Of a DNA stretch of 64,000 nucleotides, positions 15,196 through 23,580 are shown piece by piece. The notes beneath the pieces were generated by a model. It did not search any database and was not told the origin of the DNA. It was given only the letters and a program-made list of their open reading frames with translations. Position 1 is the first letter of the stretch, and each line of letters starts with the position of its first letter. The DNA comes from CAYZPB01 sp964551195 (GTDB lineage Bacteria > Bacillota > Bacilli > Tepidibacillales > Tepidibacillaceae): the NCBI GenBank assembly GCA_964551195.1, contig CAZKBI010000001.1:1-64000 (forward strand), read 5' to 3'. The position numbers and the translations under genes are program-made.

Positions 15196-16707
15196 TTAAT
15201 AGAGAGAGATTGCTTTACGTTCTTTAACTACTTTAATTGTCTTTAGATTGATATCCTCTGAACCTTGGACTGGTAGGCCCGCTGCTTTATTTTTTAATAT
15301 ATAATCAATGTTTTCTTGTGTAATCACTTCGCCCGGTAATAAAACAGGAATTCCTGGTGGGTAGATAGTGATAAATTCAGCAATTATATGTCCCGCGGAC
15401 TCAGTAAAGGGAATTATATCTGTTTCGCTATAAAAAGCGTCACGCGGTGATAGCGCCATCGCTGGTATTTCTGGAAGTTTAACGGTAATTTGGTTGACGC
15501 GACCATTTTGTCCATGTTCTGCTGAGAGGTCCCTGAGAGCTGTTAGTAATTGCTCGATACTATTCTCCGAATCACCATTTGTTACGATACATAATAGATT
15601 ATATAGATCACTAAGCTCAACCTGAATTCGATAGTTATCACGCAACCAATCTTCCGCTTGCTGGCCGGAAATACCGAGGTTAGTGATATTTATAACTATT
15701 TTCGTCGGGTCTAAATCATAAGTTGCTTCACTACCAAGAATTTCTCTACCAGGGCAGTACAGTCCTTTGATTTGATTAATTTGACTACGTAGATACTCGC
15801 TCAGGTCAATCGTTTTATCAAGTAGTTTCTCCCCCTTGGTTGCAAGATTTTTGCGCGCAACATCAAGCGATGCTAACAAAATATAGGAGGTTGAAGTTGT
15901 AGTTAACATACTCATCACCGCCTGCACTCGTTTGGGATTTACTAGTCCGGTTTTCATATTTAAAATAGAACTCTGCGTTAGAGAGCCACCAAGTTTGTGC
16001 AAGCTAGTTGCCGCTAAATCTGCTCCAGCTTCCATTGCTGATAGTGGTAAACGGGAGTTGAAATTTAAATGAGCACCATGTGCCTCATCAACTAATACAG
16101 GTATCTGATAGGAGTGAGCAATATCAACAATTTCTTGAAGATTAGCGGCTACACCATAATAGGTTGGGTTTATAACCAACACAGCCTTCGCATCGGGATG
16201 CTTGGCCAAGGCGTGGCTAACTGAATCTGGTGTCATTCCATGTGCAATTCCTAACTTCTCATCCATTTCAGGATGAATAAAGATTGGGTTTGCACCAGCA
16301 AAAATAATCCCTGATAGAATGGATTTATGCACATTTCGTGGGACAATAATTTTATCCCCCGGCATACAGACCGCCATTATCATGGCAATTATTGCAGTAC
16401 TTGTTCCTTGAACGGAGAAAAAAGTATAGTCAGAACCAAAAGCCTCTGCCGCCAACTCTTGGGCATCCTTAATAATACCCTGCGGCGAGTGGAGGTCGTC
16501 TAGTGGTGAAATGTTGATCAGGTCAATTGCTAAGGCGTTATCTCCAATATAAGCTCTAAACTCAGGATCAATACCAGTTCCTTTTTTGTGACCAGGTATG
16601 TGAAATTGGATTGGCTTGTTGGCAGCATATTTTTTTAATGCAGTAAATAATGGTGTTTCAGATTGTCTAGATATAGTAACATCACTCTCTCTTAATAATA
16701 AATTCAA
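15196..16707 (-). CDS. Orn/Lys/Arg decarboxylase family PLP enzyme
   Basis: A 503-residue fold-type I PLP enzyme of the short, wingless Bacillota class (like Bacillus SpeA/YaaO, about 480-490 residues). Landmarks are FHIPGHKKGTG near residue 38, SVQGTSTAI (cofactor phosphate contact), VLVDEAHGAH with the PLP-binding aspartate, and the Schiff-base lysine in ATSLHKLGGSL. The C-terminal domain carries YPPGIPVLLPGE, conserved in arginine/lysine decarboxylases. The family makes agmatine or cadaverine. Substrate preference is not readable from these motifs. It is transcribed alone, away from the LCP gene. Confidence 0.88.
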   Translation of the reverse strand: MNLLLRESDVTISRQSETPLFTALKKYAANKPIQFHIPGHKKGTGIDPEFRAYIGDNALAIDLINISPLDDLHSPQGIIKDAQELAAEAFGSDYTFFSVQGTSTAIIAMIMAVCMPGDKIIVPRNVHKSILSGIIFAGANPIFIHPEMDEKLGIAHGMTPDSVSHALAKHPDAKAVLVINPTYYGVAANLQEIVDIAHSYQIPVLVDEAHGAHLNFNSRLPLSAMEAGADLAATSLHKLGGSLTQSSILNMKTGLVNPKRVQAVMSMLTTTSTSYILLASLDVARKNLATKGEKLLDKTIDLSEYLRSQINQIKGLYCPGREILGSEATYDLDPTKIVINITNLGISGQQAEDWLRDNYRIQVELSDLYNLLCIVTNGDSENSIEQLLTALRDLSAEHGQNGRVNQITVKLPEIPAMALSPRDAFYSETDIIPFTESAGHIIAEFITIYPPGIPVLLPGEVITQENIDYILKNKAAGLPVQGSEDINLKTIKVVKERKAISLY

Positions 16708-16796
16708 ATGAGTATACCATTTATTTATGATTTTCCATAGTATTATTTTAGTTTATTTATTTATATTATAATTTCAAGTGCAAACTTCTAAATAAC

Positions 16797-16825
16797 TTGT
16801 TTATCCAATAGTGCAGTTATATAAT
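16797..16825 (+). promoter_or_regulatory. Promoter upstream of the LCP gene
   Basis: TTGTTT (16797-16802) and TATAAT (16820-16825) are separated by 17 bases. It points towards the truncated LCP gene across the assembly gap. The rest of 16708-16879 shows no coding sequence. Confidence 0.65.
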
Positions 16826-16879
16826 TGAATATGTTGATAAAATATTGTTGTACTTTAGAAGAATCAAGAAGAATAACGC

Positions 16880-16979
16880 NNNNNNNNNNNNNNNNNNNNN
16901 NNNNNNNNNNNNNNNNNNNNNNNNNNNNNNNNNNNNNNNNNNNNNNNNNNNNNNNNNNNNNNNNNNNNNNNNNNNNNNN
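16880..16979. other. Assembly gap (100 N)
   Basis: A run of exactly 100 N, the usual placeholder for a gap of unknown size. It hides the start of the LCP gene and its membrane segment. Reading frames drawn across it are not meaningful. Confidence 0.98.
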
Positions 16980-16981
16980 GG

Positions 16982-17761
16982 GAAGGGGTAAGAGATTACA
17001 ATACAGATGTTCTGATTGTAGCAACCTTAAATCCAGAGACTAAAAAGACAACATTGCTTTCAATACCCCGTGATACCAAAGTTAATGTCCCCGGGCATGG
17101 CGATCGAAAAATTAATGCAGTCTATGCAATTGGTGAACAGGAAATGAGAAAACAGCAGCAGAACGGAGAAACACCAACAATTAATGGGATTAATCTTCTC
17201 TTGCAGGTGGTGTCGGACTACCTTGATATACCAGTAACTCAATATGCCTTCTTAGATTTTGAAGGATTTGTGGCAATGGTCGACCAACTTGGTGGTATTA
17301 CTATCAATGTTGACCGCTATATGTACTATGTTGGCAAATCTGATGGAACCCATATTAACCTTCAACCGGGCGAACAAAAATTGTCAGGTAAACAAGCACT
17401 AGATTTTGCACGTTTCCGGAAGTCTTCTGATGGTAATGATTCAAGTGATTTTGCGAGAAATAGACGACATCAAGAAATAATCAGAAGTTTTGTTGATGAA
17501 TTAACCTCGCTTAATGGTTTAAGTAATATGTTTGGAGTTTTAAATGCGGCTGGAGATCATGTTAAGGTTAGTCTTAGCAAAAATGAGATATTACCCTTAA
17601 TTCTTAAGTATCGCAGCTTAAAGTCATCTGACATAGAATCATTAAAATTTGAGGGTGCCTACTGGTCAACACCATTTGTTTATATTCCTGATGCGGAGGT
17701 AGCGCGTATACAACTTGAATTAAAGGAAAGGCTCAAACTTTCAGAAGAATACAGTAAATAA
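16982..17761 (+). CDS. LytR-CpsA-Psr (LCP) family protein, 5' end lost in gap
   Basis: The C-terminal 259 residues of an LCP phosphotransferase. This family attaches wall teichoic acid or other anionic polymers to peptidoglycan on the outer membrane face. The frame continues to the gap edge (EGVRDYNTDVLIVATLNPET), then shows the catalytic-site motifs LLSIPRDTKVNVPG and KINAVYA with arginine and aspartate ligands. DFEGFVAMVDQLGGI and the diagnostic KQALDFARFR...DFARNRRHQEIIRS follow. The missing part should be a short cytoplasmic tail and one transmembrane helix. It leads a group with a metallo-hydrolase, CapA and MidA-like genes. Confidence 0.9.
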   Translation, partial: EGVRDYNTDVLIVATLNPETKKTTLLSIPRDTKVNVPGHGDRKINAVYAIGEQEMRKQQQNGETPTINGINLLLQVVSDYLDIPVTQYAFLDFEGFVAMVDQLGGITINVDRYMYYVGKSDGTHINLQPGEQKLSGKQALDFARFRKSSDGNDSSDFARNRRHQEIIRSFVDELTSLNGLSNMFGVLNAAGDHVKVSLSKNEILPLILKYRSLKSSDIESLKFEGAYWSTPFVYIPDAEVARIQLELKERLKLSEEYSK

Positions 17762-17772
17762 ATATAATAGGG

Positions 17773-18420
17773 ATGGATGTAAAGGTGGAAGTTAAAAGAT
17801 TTGTCCTCAGTTCAATGGGAGTGAACTCATATCTTGTGATAGATAAGCAGGCAGCTATTTTAATTGATGTTGGATTAGAACCCCAAGTCGTTATTGACTA
17901 CCTGATGGGCCGAGAGATAACATTAGAAGCCATTTTGCTAACTCATGGACACTTCGATCATATTGGTGGGGTTGATGAAGTTACCGATGCATTTGAAGTA
18001 CCAGTTTATATTCATGAGTTGGAGAGGGCTTGGCTAAATGATCCAGCGCTAAATGGTTCTAGTAGTTTTTCTTTTTTTAGAGATATACGCTGCTCAGCTG
18101 AGCCAACACTTCTGTTGGGAGACAGTAAGTTAAAAATCGAAGATTTTATTTTTAATGTTATTCATACACCGGGGCATTCGCCTGGCGGCTTAACGTATAG
18201 TATTAGTAATTGGCTATTTACGGGTGATACTTTATTTAAGGGATCAATTGGACGAACAGACCTTGGTGCTGGTAATTACCAAGATCTTATTACGTCAATT
18301 AATGAGAAACTTTTTAATTTAAATGATGAGATGATTGTTCTGCCAGGGCACGGTGAAGAGAGCCTGCTCGGCTATGAGAAAAGAAACAATCCTTACGTGA
18401 TTAATTTAAATAGATTATAG
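17773..18420 (+). CDS. Metallo-beta-lactamase fold hydrolase (glyoxalase II-like)
   Basis: A 215-residue soluble hydrolase. The metal motif THGHFDHIGG (HxHxDH) lies near residue 57. HTPGHSPGG supplies the next histidine, FTGDTLF the bridging aspartate and LPGHGEES the last histidine. The size and GDTLFKGSIGRTDL fit the glyoxalase II-like group (hydroxyacylglutathione or other thioester hydrolases). The substrate is unknown. It begins 11 bases after the LCP gene. ATG 17773 is used; the ATG at 17777 is out of frame. Confidence 0.85.
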   Translation: MDVKVEVKRFVLSSMGVNSYLVIDKQAAILIDVGLEPQVVIDYLMGREITLEAILLTHGHFDHIGGVDEVTDAFEVPVYIHELERAWLNDPALNGSSSFSFFRDIRCSAEPTLLLGDSKLKIEDFIFNVIHTPGHSPGGLTYSISNWLFTGDTLFKGSIGRTDLGAGNYQDLITSINEKLFNLNDEMIVLPGHGEESLLGYEKRNNPYVINLNRL

Positions 18421-18423
18421 GGC

Positions 18424-19509
18424 GTGATTCGGTTGTTAATTGTTAAATTCTTTCTCTTTCTAAGCTTGATTTTTCAAGGGTTTTTATTTCAAGTTACTCC
18501 ACAAGAGATTAGTGTGATGGTTGTCGGTGACATTATGACGCACTCGCCGGTTGTTCATTCTGCTTATAATCAGGGAAGTGGGAAGTATAATTTTGAGCCA
18601 ATGTTTGATGAGGTTAAGCCTATTTTTGCTGAAGCTGATTTATTAATCGGCAATTTAGAGTCCCCAATCGCTGGTGATCATCTGCCTTTTCTAGGATATC
18701 CTCAATTTAATGCGCCCGTATCAATGGCGCCAAATTTAAAAAATGTCGGTTTTGATGTGCTAACGACAGCGAATAATCATACCATGGATAAATATGAAGC
18801 TGGTCTGTTAAATACTCTTGATATTCTTGATGAGTATGAAATTTACCACACTGGGAGCGCGAGGAGTGCCAAAGAGCAAGCAGAGGGTCTGGTTGTTGAG
18901 GTTTCGGGAATTCGCATTGGAATTATTTCTTATACATATGGAACTAACGGTATTCCGATACCAAGTGGGAAAGATTATTTGGTAAACATGCTAGATATGA
19001 ATCAGATTACTAAAGAGGTCCAGACTTTAAAGAATAAGAAAGCCGATTATATAGTTGCAATGATTCATTATGGTGTTGAATACGTTCGTTTACCGAACGC
19101 TCAACAAATCGAATGGACTAATCAAATTCTTGATAGTGGTGTTGATTTTGTGCTGGGAAGCCATCCGCACGTAGTTCAACCAATAGAAATTAAGGATGAT
19201 GGGAAGGGTGTAATTTACTCTTTAGGTAATTTTCTCAGCAACCAGAGTGGCGACTGGCGTGATTATGGAGTTATCCTTGATCTACGTTTAAAGAAAGACT
19301 TTAAAACGGGAGAAACAACTCTTACAAAAGTGGATGCGATACCAACCTATGTAGAACGCACGCCCAGAATTGGTCGGAGTGACTATCTAATTCATCCGCT
19401 AACAGAAGATTACGACAAGGTTGATAGCAGCATCTTGCGGAGGGGGCAGGAACTTTTGCGACATCTTTTTGGCGGCGAGGGGGAAATTGTAATTGAGCAA
19501 GCAGCTTAA
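18424..19509 (+). CDS. CapA/PgsA-like metallophosphatase-fold protein, exported
   Basis: A 361-residue protein of the bacterial capsule-synthesis CapA family. A hydrophobic N-terminal segment (about residues 2-22) should export or anchor it. The family motifs are complete: VVGDIMTHSPVV, NLESPIAGD, TTANNHTMDKYEAGLLNTLD, MIHYGVEYV, GSHPHVVQP and YSLGNFLSNQSGD. Together these give the metal-binding His/Asp/Asn set of calcineurin-like enzymes. Members take part in poly-gamma-glutamate synthesis, but no pgsB or pgsC is near, so the role here is open. The GTG start is three bases past the previous stop. Confidence 0.88.
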   Translation: MIRLLIVKFFLFLSLIFQGFLFQVTPQEISVMVVGDIMTHSPVVHSAYNQGSGKYNFEPMFDEVKPIFAEADLLIGNLESPIAGDHLPFLGYPQFNAPVSMAPNLKNVGFDVLTTANNHTMDKYEAGLLNTLDILDEYEIYHTGSARSAKEQAEGLVVEVSGIRIGIISYTYGTNGIPIPSGKDYLVNMLDMNQITKEVQTLKNKKADYIVAMIHYGVEYVRLPNAQQIEWTNQILDSGVDFVLGSHPHVVQPIEIKDDGKGVIYSLGNFLSNQSGDWRDYGVILDLRLKKDFKTGETTLTKVDAIPTYVERTPRIGRSDYLIHPLTEDYDKVDSSILRRGQELLRHLFGGEGEIVIEQAA

Positions 19510-20659
19510 CTCCTTAGAAAAAAGAATAATTGAAGAAATAAAGGGTGCCCCTGAAGAGAGGGTCACCTTTTATAGATTTATGCAACTTGCCCTTTATGCG
19601 GATAAGGAAGGCTACTACACTAGAGAGCGGGAGAAAATTGGTAAGGCGGAGGATTACTATACTAGTTCAACTGTTAATCCAGTTTTTGCGAAAACGCTAT
19701 TAAATAGTTTTATGGATATGTATTTGAACTTTACTAAATATGATGAGTATGCATTGCTGGAAATTGGTGGCGGCAATGGACAATTTGCTGATGACCTCCT
19801 AGATGAACTGAAGCGTGAGTATCCTGCTATCTATCGTAGTTTCAGGTATTATCTCCTAGAGGCAAGTAGTTATAATGAAAAGTTACAAAAAACAAAGCTG
19901 GCTGAACATCGCGACAAGCTAATATTTATCAGAAATTTGACCGAACTGCCGCACGATTTTCGTGGAATTATTTTCGGTAATGAATTGATTGATGCCTTTC
20001 CTGTTCATCGAATTACAAAAATAAACGGTAAGTTACAAGAGATATATGTTAGCTGGGATGAAGAGGGGCAGGAGTTCGTTGAAAAAATTGGATTATTAAG
20101 TGACGATAGAATAGTTGACTATTTCTCAGATATTGCGATCGACTTACGTGAAGGGCAAGTGGCGGAAGCAAATCTTGATGTCATCGACTGGCTAGAAGAG
20201 TTGGCTCAATCTTTAATAGAGGGCTATTTAGTCTTAATTGATTACGGACACCTTGCTGATACACTATATGATAGTAATCGTCATGCAGGGAGTTTACTGT
20301 GTTACCACAAACATCAGATTAGTGATAATCCCTATCTCTTAGTTGGGGAGAAAGATCTCACGTCACACGTGAATTTCTCAACGATTAGTAATGAAGCAAG
20401 GAAGCGGGGTTTTAAAGAGATCTATTATAATTTTCAGAGTAATTTTCTTTTAAGTAATCAAATATTGAAATACTTCACCGAACATACCAACTTGGTCGAT
20501 CAACAAGCGGGTGAACTTGACGCAAGCGCCATAAAGACTAACCGAGCAATCAGGCAGTTAATTTCCCCAAACGAGATGGGAGAAACTTTTAAAGTAATTA
20601 TTTTTCAGAAAAACATGGAGGATAAAAGATATAACTTTCAGAAAAACTTCTGGGATTAG
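19493..20659 (+). CDS. SAM-dependent methyltransferase of the MidA/NDUFAF7 family
   Basis: A 388-residue class I methyltransferase (PF02636, formerly DUF185). Family landmarks are FYRFMQLALYADKEGYYT, the SAM loop LLEIGGGNGQFADDLL (about residues 84-99), FGNELIDAFPVHR, LIDYGHLADTLYDS and the late block VNFSTI. The eukaryotic member methylates an arginine of complex I subunit NDUFS2. Bacterial substrates are unknown. It starts with TTG inside the end of the CapA gene (17-base overlap), preceded by GAGGGGG, so the two are coupled. Confidence 0.88.
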   Translation: MSKQLNSLEKRIIEEIKGAPEERVTFYRFMQLALYADKEGYYTREREKIGKAEDYYTSSTVNPVFAKTLLNSFMDMYLNFTKYDEYALLEIGGGNGQFADDLLDELKREYPAIYRSFRYYLLEASSYNEKLQKTKLAEHRDKLIFIRNLTELPHDFRGIIFGNELIDAFPVHRITKINGKLQEIYVSWDEEGQEFVEKIGLLSDDRIVDYFSDIAIDLREGQVAEANLDVIDWLEELAQSLIEGYLVLIDYGHLADTLYDSNRHAGSLLCYHKHQISDNPYLLVGEKDLTSHVNFSTISNEARKRGFKEIYYNFQSNFLLSNQILKYFTEHTNLVDQQAGELDASAIKTNRAIRQLISPNEMGETFKVIIFQKNMEDKRYNFQKNFWD

Positions 20660-20669
20660 TCAGAATTTT

Positions 20670-21380
20670 TTATTTTATTGGTAATAATACAACAAAGAAT
20701 TGACAGCAGCTTTTACCGGTATCATCTACATCACGCAACAGATCGATTTCACTAAAGAATATTTCGAAAATACCCCTAAAAATATTATTATGCATTTCAC
20801 AGATCATGGCATTCTTTTCTTGGTCGTTGCTACGGATAAACAAGCAACTATTTAAGGAGAAAGAAACGGAATTCTCATCGCGTATTTCAATTTGCGGGCT
20901 GATACCATCTTTTTTTAAAATATCTGTAATACTCCTGATCTTCTGTTCTAATGAAAGTTCATCAACAAAACTAACTCCCTCACTAGTCAACTTCTGTAAG
21001 GCAGATTCTCTACCATAAATCCGACCCATATTATAGAAAACTTCCCTGCCATCCTTCCCAAAGGTTTGAAGCGCATCTAGTGCGATCATTCCGAAGATCC
21101 GATAGTTTTTGGCGGGAAATTGAAGTGTTACTTCCTCAGATGAGGGTGAGTAAATTCGACAGGGTCTTCCGTTACGCCCGCTCTTATCTGAACAGGAATC
21201 GAGTAATTTGACCTCTTCTAGTTTATTTAAATGTAGACGCGCCACATTAGGATGAATTGAAAATTCATCTGCAATCTCTACCACATTTACTGGTTGGTTC
21301 AGCTCAGTTATATAACGATAAATTGAAAAACGAGTTGAATCTGCTAGAACTCCAGCAACCTTTAATGTATTACCATCCAT
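20670..21380 (-). CDS. Winged-helix (ArsR-like) transcriptional regulator
   Basis: A 236-residue regulator. An N-terminal winged helix-turn-helix (about residues 5-90) reads DSTRFSIYRYI, the recognition region FSIHPNVARLHLNKLEE, and a wing with GRNGRPCRIYSP. The C-terminal domain (about 100-236) has no motif I can name, but cysteines near the end (KSCCQFFV) and a C in SLNSCLF could serve sensing. AAGGAGAG precedes the ATG. It is transcribed away from an Spx-like gene. A perfect palindrome between the two promoters is a likely operator for autoregulation and control of its neighbour. Confidence 0.8.
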   Translation of the reverse strand: MDGNTLKVAGVLADSTRFSIYRYITELNQPVNVVEIADEFSIHPNVARLHLNKLEEVKLLDSCSDKSGRNGRPCRIYSPSSEEVTLQFPAKNYRIFGMIALDALQTFGKDGREVFYNMGRIYGRESALQKLTSEGVSFVDELSLEQKIRSITDILKKDGISPQIEIRDENSVSFSLNSCLFIRSNDQEKNAMICEMHNNIFRGIFEIFFSEIDLLRDVDDTGKSCCQFFVVLLPIK

Positions 21381-21427
21381 AGTGAGAACTCTCCTTCGAT
21401 TAATTCAATATTAATGGTACAAACATA

Positions 21428-21455
21428 ATTATAGCAAGGTTTTGTAAAAAAGCAA
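21428..21455 (-). promoter_or_regulatory. Promoter of the winged-helix regulator
   Basis: Minus-strand TTGCTT (21455-21450) and TATAAT (21433-21428) with a 16-base spacer. It lies back to back with the promoter of the Spx-like gene. Confidence 0.65.
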
Positions 21456-21463
21456 CGACTAAA

Positions 21464-21479
21464 CACTATTGACATAGTG
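21464..21479. promoter_or_regulatory. Palindromic operator candidate between divergent promoters
   Basis: A perfect palindrome, CACTAT-TGAC-ATAGTG. It contains the -35 box of the Spx-like gene and lies nine bases upstream of the -35 box of the regulator gene. A dimeric winged-helix protein bound here could affect both promoters. Confidence 0.6.
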
Positions 21480-21496
21480 AAAAAGCGGTATATAAT
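21469..21496 (+). promoter_or_regulatory. Promoter of the Spx-like gene
   Basis: TTGACA (21469-21474) and TATAAT (21491-21496), both perfect, with a 16-base spacer. The TTGACA is inside the palindrome at 21464-21479. Confidence 0.85.
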
Positions 21497-21603
21497 ATAT
21501 TTATACGATTATGTGAAATTCTGCAACATTTTATCATGGAAAACGTATTAATAAGTAGTAGCAGAAAATGCTATTGAGTTTTAATAATAAAGGAGGGATT
21601 TCA

Positions 21604-21963
21604 ATGGATAACAAAGTTGTATTTTACACTTATCCAAGCTGCACCTCATGTAGAAAGGCGAAGGCCTGGTTAGCAGAGCGAGGTGTTTCCTACGAGGAAA
21701 GACACCTATATAAAAATCCGCCAACCCCAGAGGAGCTGAAGAATATTATTACAATGACTAATAATGGTACTGAGGAAATTTTATCAACTAGAAGCCATTA
21801 TTATAAAAGCCTAGATATGGACTTAGAGGAAATGAAGTTTAATGATTTTGTAGATTTTCTTGCCAAAGAACCCAAACTTCTGAAAAGGCCTATATTAACT
21901 AGTGGTGATAACTTAGTAGTCGGCTACGATAAGAGTGCTTTGGAAGAATATTTCGCATCATAG
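21604..21963 (+). CDS. Spx/MgsR-like ArsC-family protein
   Basis: A 119-residue protein of the arsenate-reductase-like family. The thioredoxin-like motif is CTSC at residues 13-16, the redox switch form found in Spx and MgsR. The family C-terminal segment LLKRPIL...VVGYDKSALEEYF is present. Spx proteins bind the RNA polymerase alpha C-terminal domain under thiol stress, whereas true ArsC enzymes reduce arsenate. The CxxC pair favours the Spx/MgsR side. The ATG at 21604 follows AAAGGAGGG; an upstream in-frame start at 21568 lacks such a site. The leader of about 100 bases is long and unexplained. Confidence 0.83.
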   Translation: MDNKVVFYTYPSCTSCRKAKAWLAERGVSYEERHLYKNPPTPEELKNIITMTNNGTEEILSTRSHYYKSLDMDLEEMKFNDFVDFLAKEPKLLKRPILTSGDNLVVGYDKSALEEYFAS

Positions 21964-21993
21964 ATTAAACAAACAACTTAAATAAACAACTTT

Positions 21994-22022
21994 AAAAACC
22001 ATGCCTGCGGGCGTGGTTTTTG
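21994..22022 (+). terminator. Rho-independent terminator of the Spx-like gene
   Basis: Stem AAAACCATGCC / GGCGTGGTTTT (one U-G pair) with a small loop and T run. Confidence 0.8.
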
Positions 22023-22081
22023 TCGTTTAAATACAGTTCGAAAATAAATACTGATCTTTGTCAGTATTTTTATTTATTTTG

Positions 22082-22110
22082 TTGTCAAAAATGGGGCTAT
22101 GTGGTATGAT
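22082..22110 (+). promoter_or_regulatory. dcw cluster promoter
   Basis: TTGTCA (22082-22087) and TATGAT (22105-22110) are separated by 17 bases. The -10 box lies within the MraZ repeat array. Confidence 0.75.
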
Positions 22111-22126
22111 GTGGTGGAAAGTGGAG
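22091..22126 (+). promoter_or_regulatory. MraZ-binding repeats
   Basis: Four TGG cores recur every ten bases (at 22092, 22102, 22112 and 22122). Three of them are GTGGTN/GTGGAN and the first reads TGGGG. Ten-base-spaced TGGGN/GTGG repeats upstream of mraZ are the known MraZ operator, so the dcw cluster should be autoregulated. Confidence 0.8.
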
Positions 22127-22152
22127 ATATTATCAATTAGGAGTGTTCCGCT

Positions 22153-22578
22153 ATGTTCTTGGGAGAATACCAACATAATATCGACGATAAGGGACGGATC
22201 ATAATACCGGCTAAGTTTCGAGCGGAGCTTGGGGAAATGTTTATAGTGACACGCGGTCTAGATAAGGCTCTATTTGTATATCCAATGAGTGAGTGGGAGG
22301 TTCTGGAGAAGAAACTATCGAGTTTACCTTTCACCAAGGCAGTTGCTCGCCAATTCAACCGTTTGTTTTTCTCTGGTGCCATCGAATCGGAAATAGATAA
22401 ACAGGGAAGAGCGATCATTCCTAGTAATCTGAGAAATTATGCGTTTCTAACTAAGGAATGTGTTGTGATTGGCGTATCTACAAGAATCGAAATTTGGAGT
22501 AAGGAATACTGGGATAAATATGCTAAAGAAGCTGAAGAAGATTTCAATGAAATTGCCGAGACACTAATTGATTTTTAA
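22153..22578 (+). CDS. mraZ: Transcriptional regulator MraZ
   Basis: A 141-residue SpoVT/AbrB-like DNA-binding protein, first gene of the dcw cluster. The two tandem swapped-hairpin domains each carry the family signature: [18 protein letters not shown] near the N-terminus and [17 protein letters not shown] in the second half. The protein forms a ring that binds the repeats found upstream. TAGGAGTG precedes the ATG. Fifteen bases separate it from the rsmH coding frame's first in-frame ATG at 22594. Confidence 0.96.
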   Translation: MFLGEYQHNIDDKGRIIIPAKFRAELGEMFIVTRGLDKALFVYPMSEWEVLEKKLSSLPFTKAVARQFNRLFFSGAIESEIDKQGRAIIPSNLRNYAFLTKECVVIGVSTRIEIWSKEYWDKYAKEAEEDFNEIAETLIDF

Positions 22579-22605
22579 CTACAAAAACGGTTAATGGAGG
22601 AGCAT

Positions 22606-23580
22606 ATGTTTAAACACAAAACTGTTTTATTGGATGAGGCTATTTTAGGTCTAAATATTAGAGCGGATGGAATCTATGTTGACTGTACGCTTGGCGGCGC
22701 AGGACATTCAGAACTGATTTTAGAAAATCTCGGTCCCAATGGTAAATTAATCGCTATTGACCAGGATATGAAAGCAATAGATAATGCCCGAATTAAACTG
22801 GCGGCATACGGTGATCAAGTGATTTTTGTGAAAAGCAATTTTAGATACATAAAGAACTGCTTAGAGCAATTGCAAATAGAAAAAGTTGACGGCTTCATCT
22901 ACGACCTAGGAGTTTCTTCACCACAGTTTGATGATAGTGAGCGTGGTTTCAGTTACAGACAAAGCGCAAGGCTTGATATGCGAATGGATAAAGAGAGCAA
23001 ACTGACTGCTTATGAAGTTATCAACGAGTGGGATGCTAGTGAATTGATTCGCATACTTTATCAGTATGGCGAGGAACGTTTTGCTAAAAGGATTGTGCAA
23101 TCAATTATTCGCGAACGACAAAACAAACCGATCGAGTTTACGACAGAGTTAGCGGAAATAGTGAAGAACAGTATTCCCGCAGCTACAAGAAGAGTAGGTG
23201 GACACCCGGCGCGCCAGACTTTTCAGGCAATTAGGATAGCTGTAAATGACGAATTAAACAGTTTAGAACAGTCGCTCCAAGATGCAATCAGTCTACTTAA
23301 TTATAGGGGAAGAATCAGTGTAATAACTTTTCATTCACTTGAGGATCGGATTTGCAAGGAAATTTTTAAGGAACATACAAGAGGCTGTATTTGCCCACCA
23401 GATTTACCAATCTGTGGCTGCGATAAGGTAGCGACTCTCCGAATGATCACGAAAAAACCAATGATACCAGGCGAGTTGGAAGTGAGCGAAAATCCAAGAG
23501 CTAGATCAGCGAAGTTAAGGATAGTAGAAGGAATATCTAAGCAAAAAGAGATAGATGAGGGTGGTAAGCAAAATGATTAA
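22606..23580 (+). CDS. rsmH: 16S rRNA m4C1402 methyltransferase RsmH (MraW)
   Basis: A 324-residue enzyme that N4-methylates C1402 of 16S rRNA at the decoding centre. The SAM site begins DCTLGGAGHSELI. FIYDLGVSSPQFDDSERGFSYR and RMDKES are diagnostic, followed by HPARQTFQAIRIAVNDEL and ISVITFHSLEDRICK. ATG 22606 is chosen because GGAGG lies five bases before it. The upstream in-frame ATG at 22594 would contain that site in its own coding part. The end overlaps ftsL. Confidence 0.95.
   Translation: MFKHKTVLLDEAILGLNIRADGIYVDCTLGGAGHSELILENLGPNGKLIAIDQDMKAIDNARIKLAAYGDQVIFVKSNFRYIKNCLEQLQIEKVDGFIYDLGVSSPQFDDSERGFSYRQSARLDMRMDKESKLTAYEVINEWDASELIRILYQYGEERFAKRIVQSIIRERQNKPIEFTTELAEIVKNSIPAATRRVGGHPARQTFQAIRIAVNDELNSLEQSLQDAISLLNYRGRISVITFHSLEDRICKEIFKEHTRGCICPPDLPICGCDKVATLRMITKKPMIPGELEVSENPRARSAKLRIVEGISKQKEIDEGGKQND

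Noticed and set aside
16788..17043. Open frames on both strands spanning the first N run.
   Set aside because: They exist only because N is translated as unknown; the real gene there is the LCP gene downstream of the gap.
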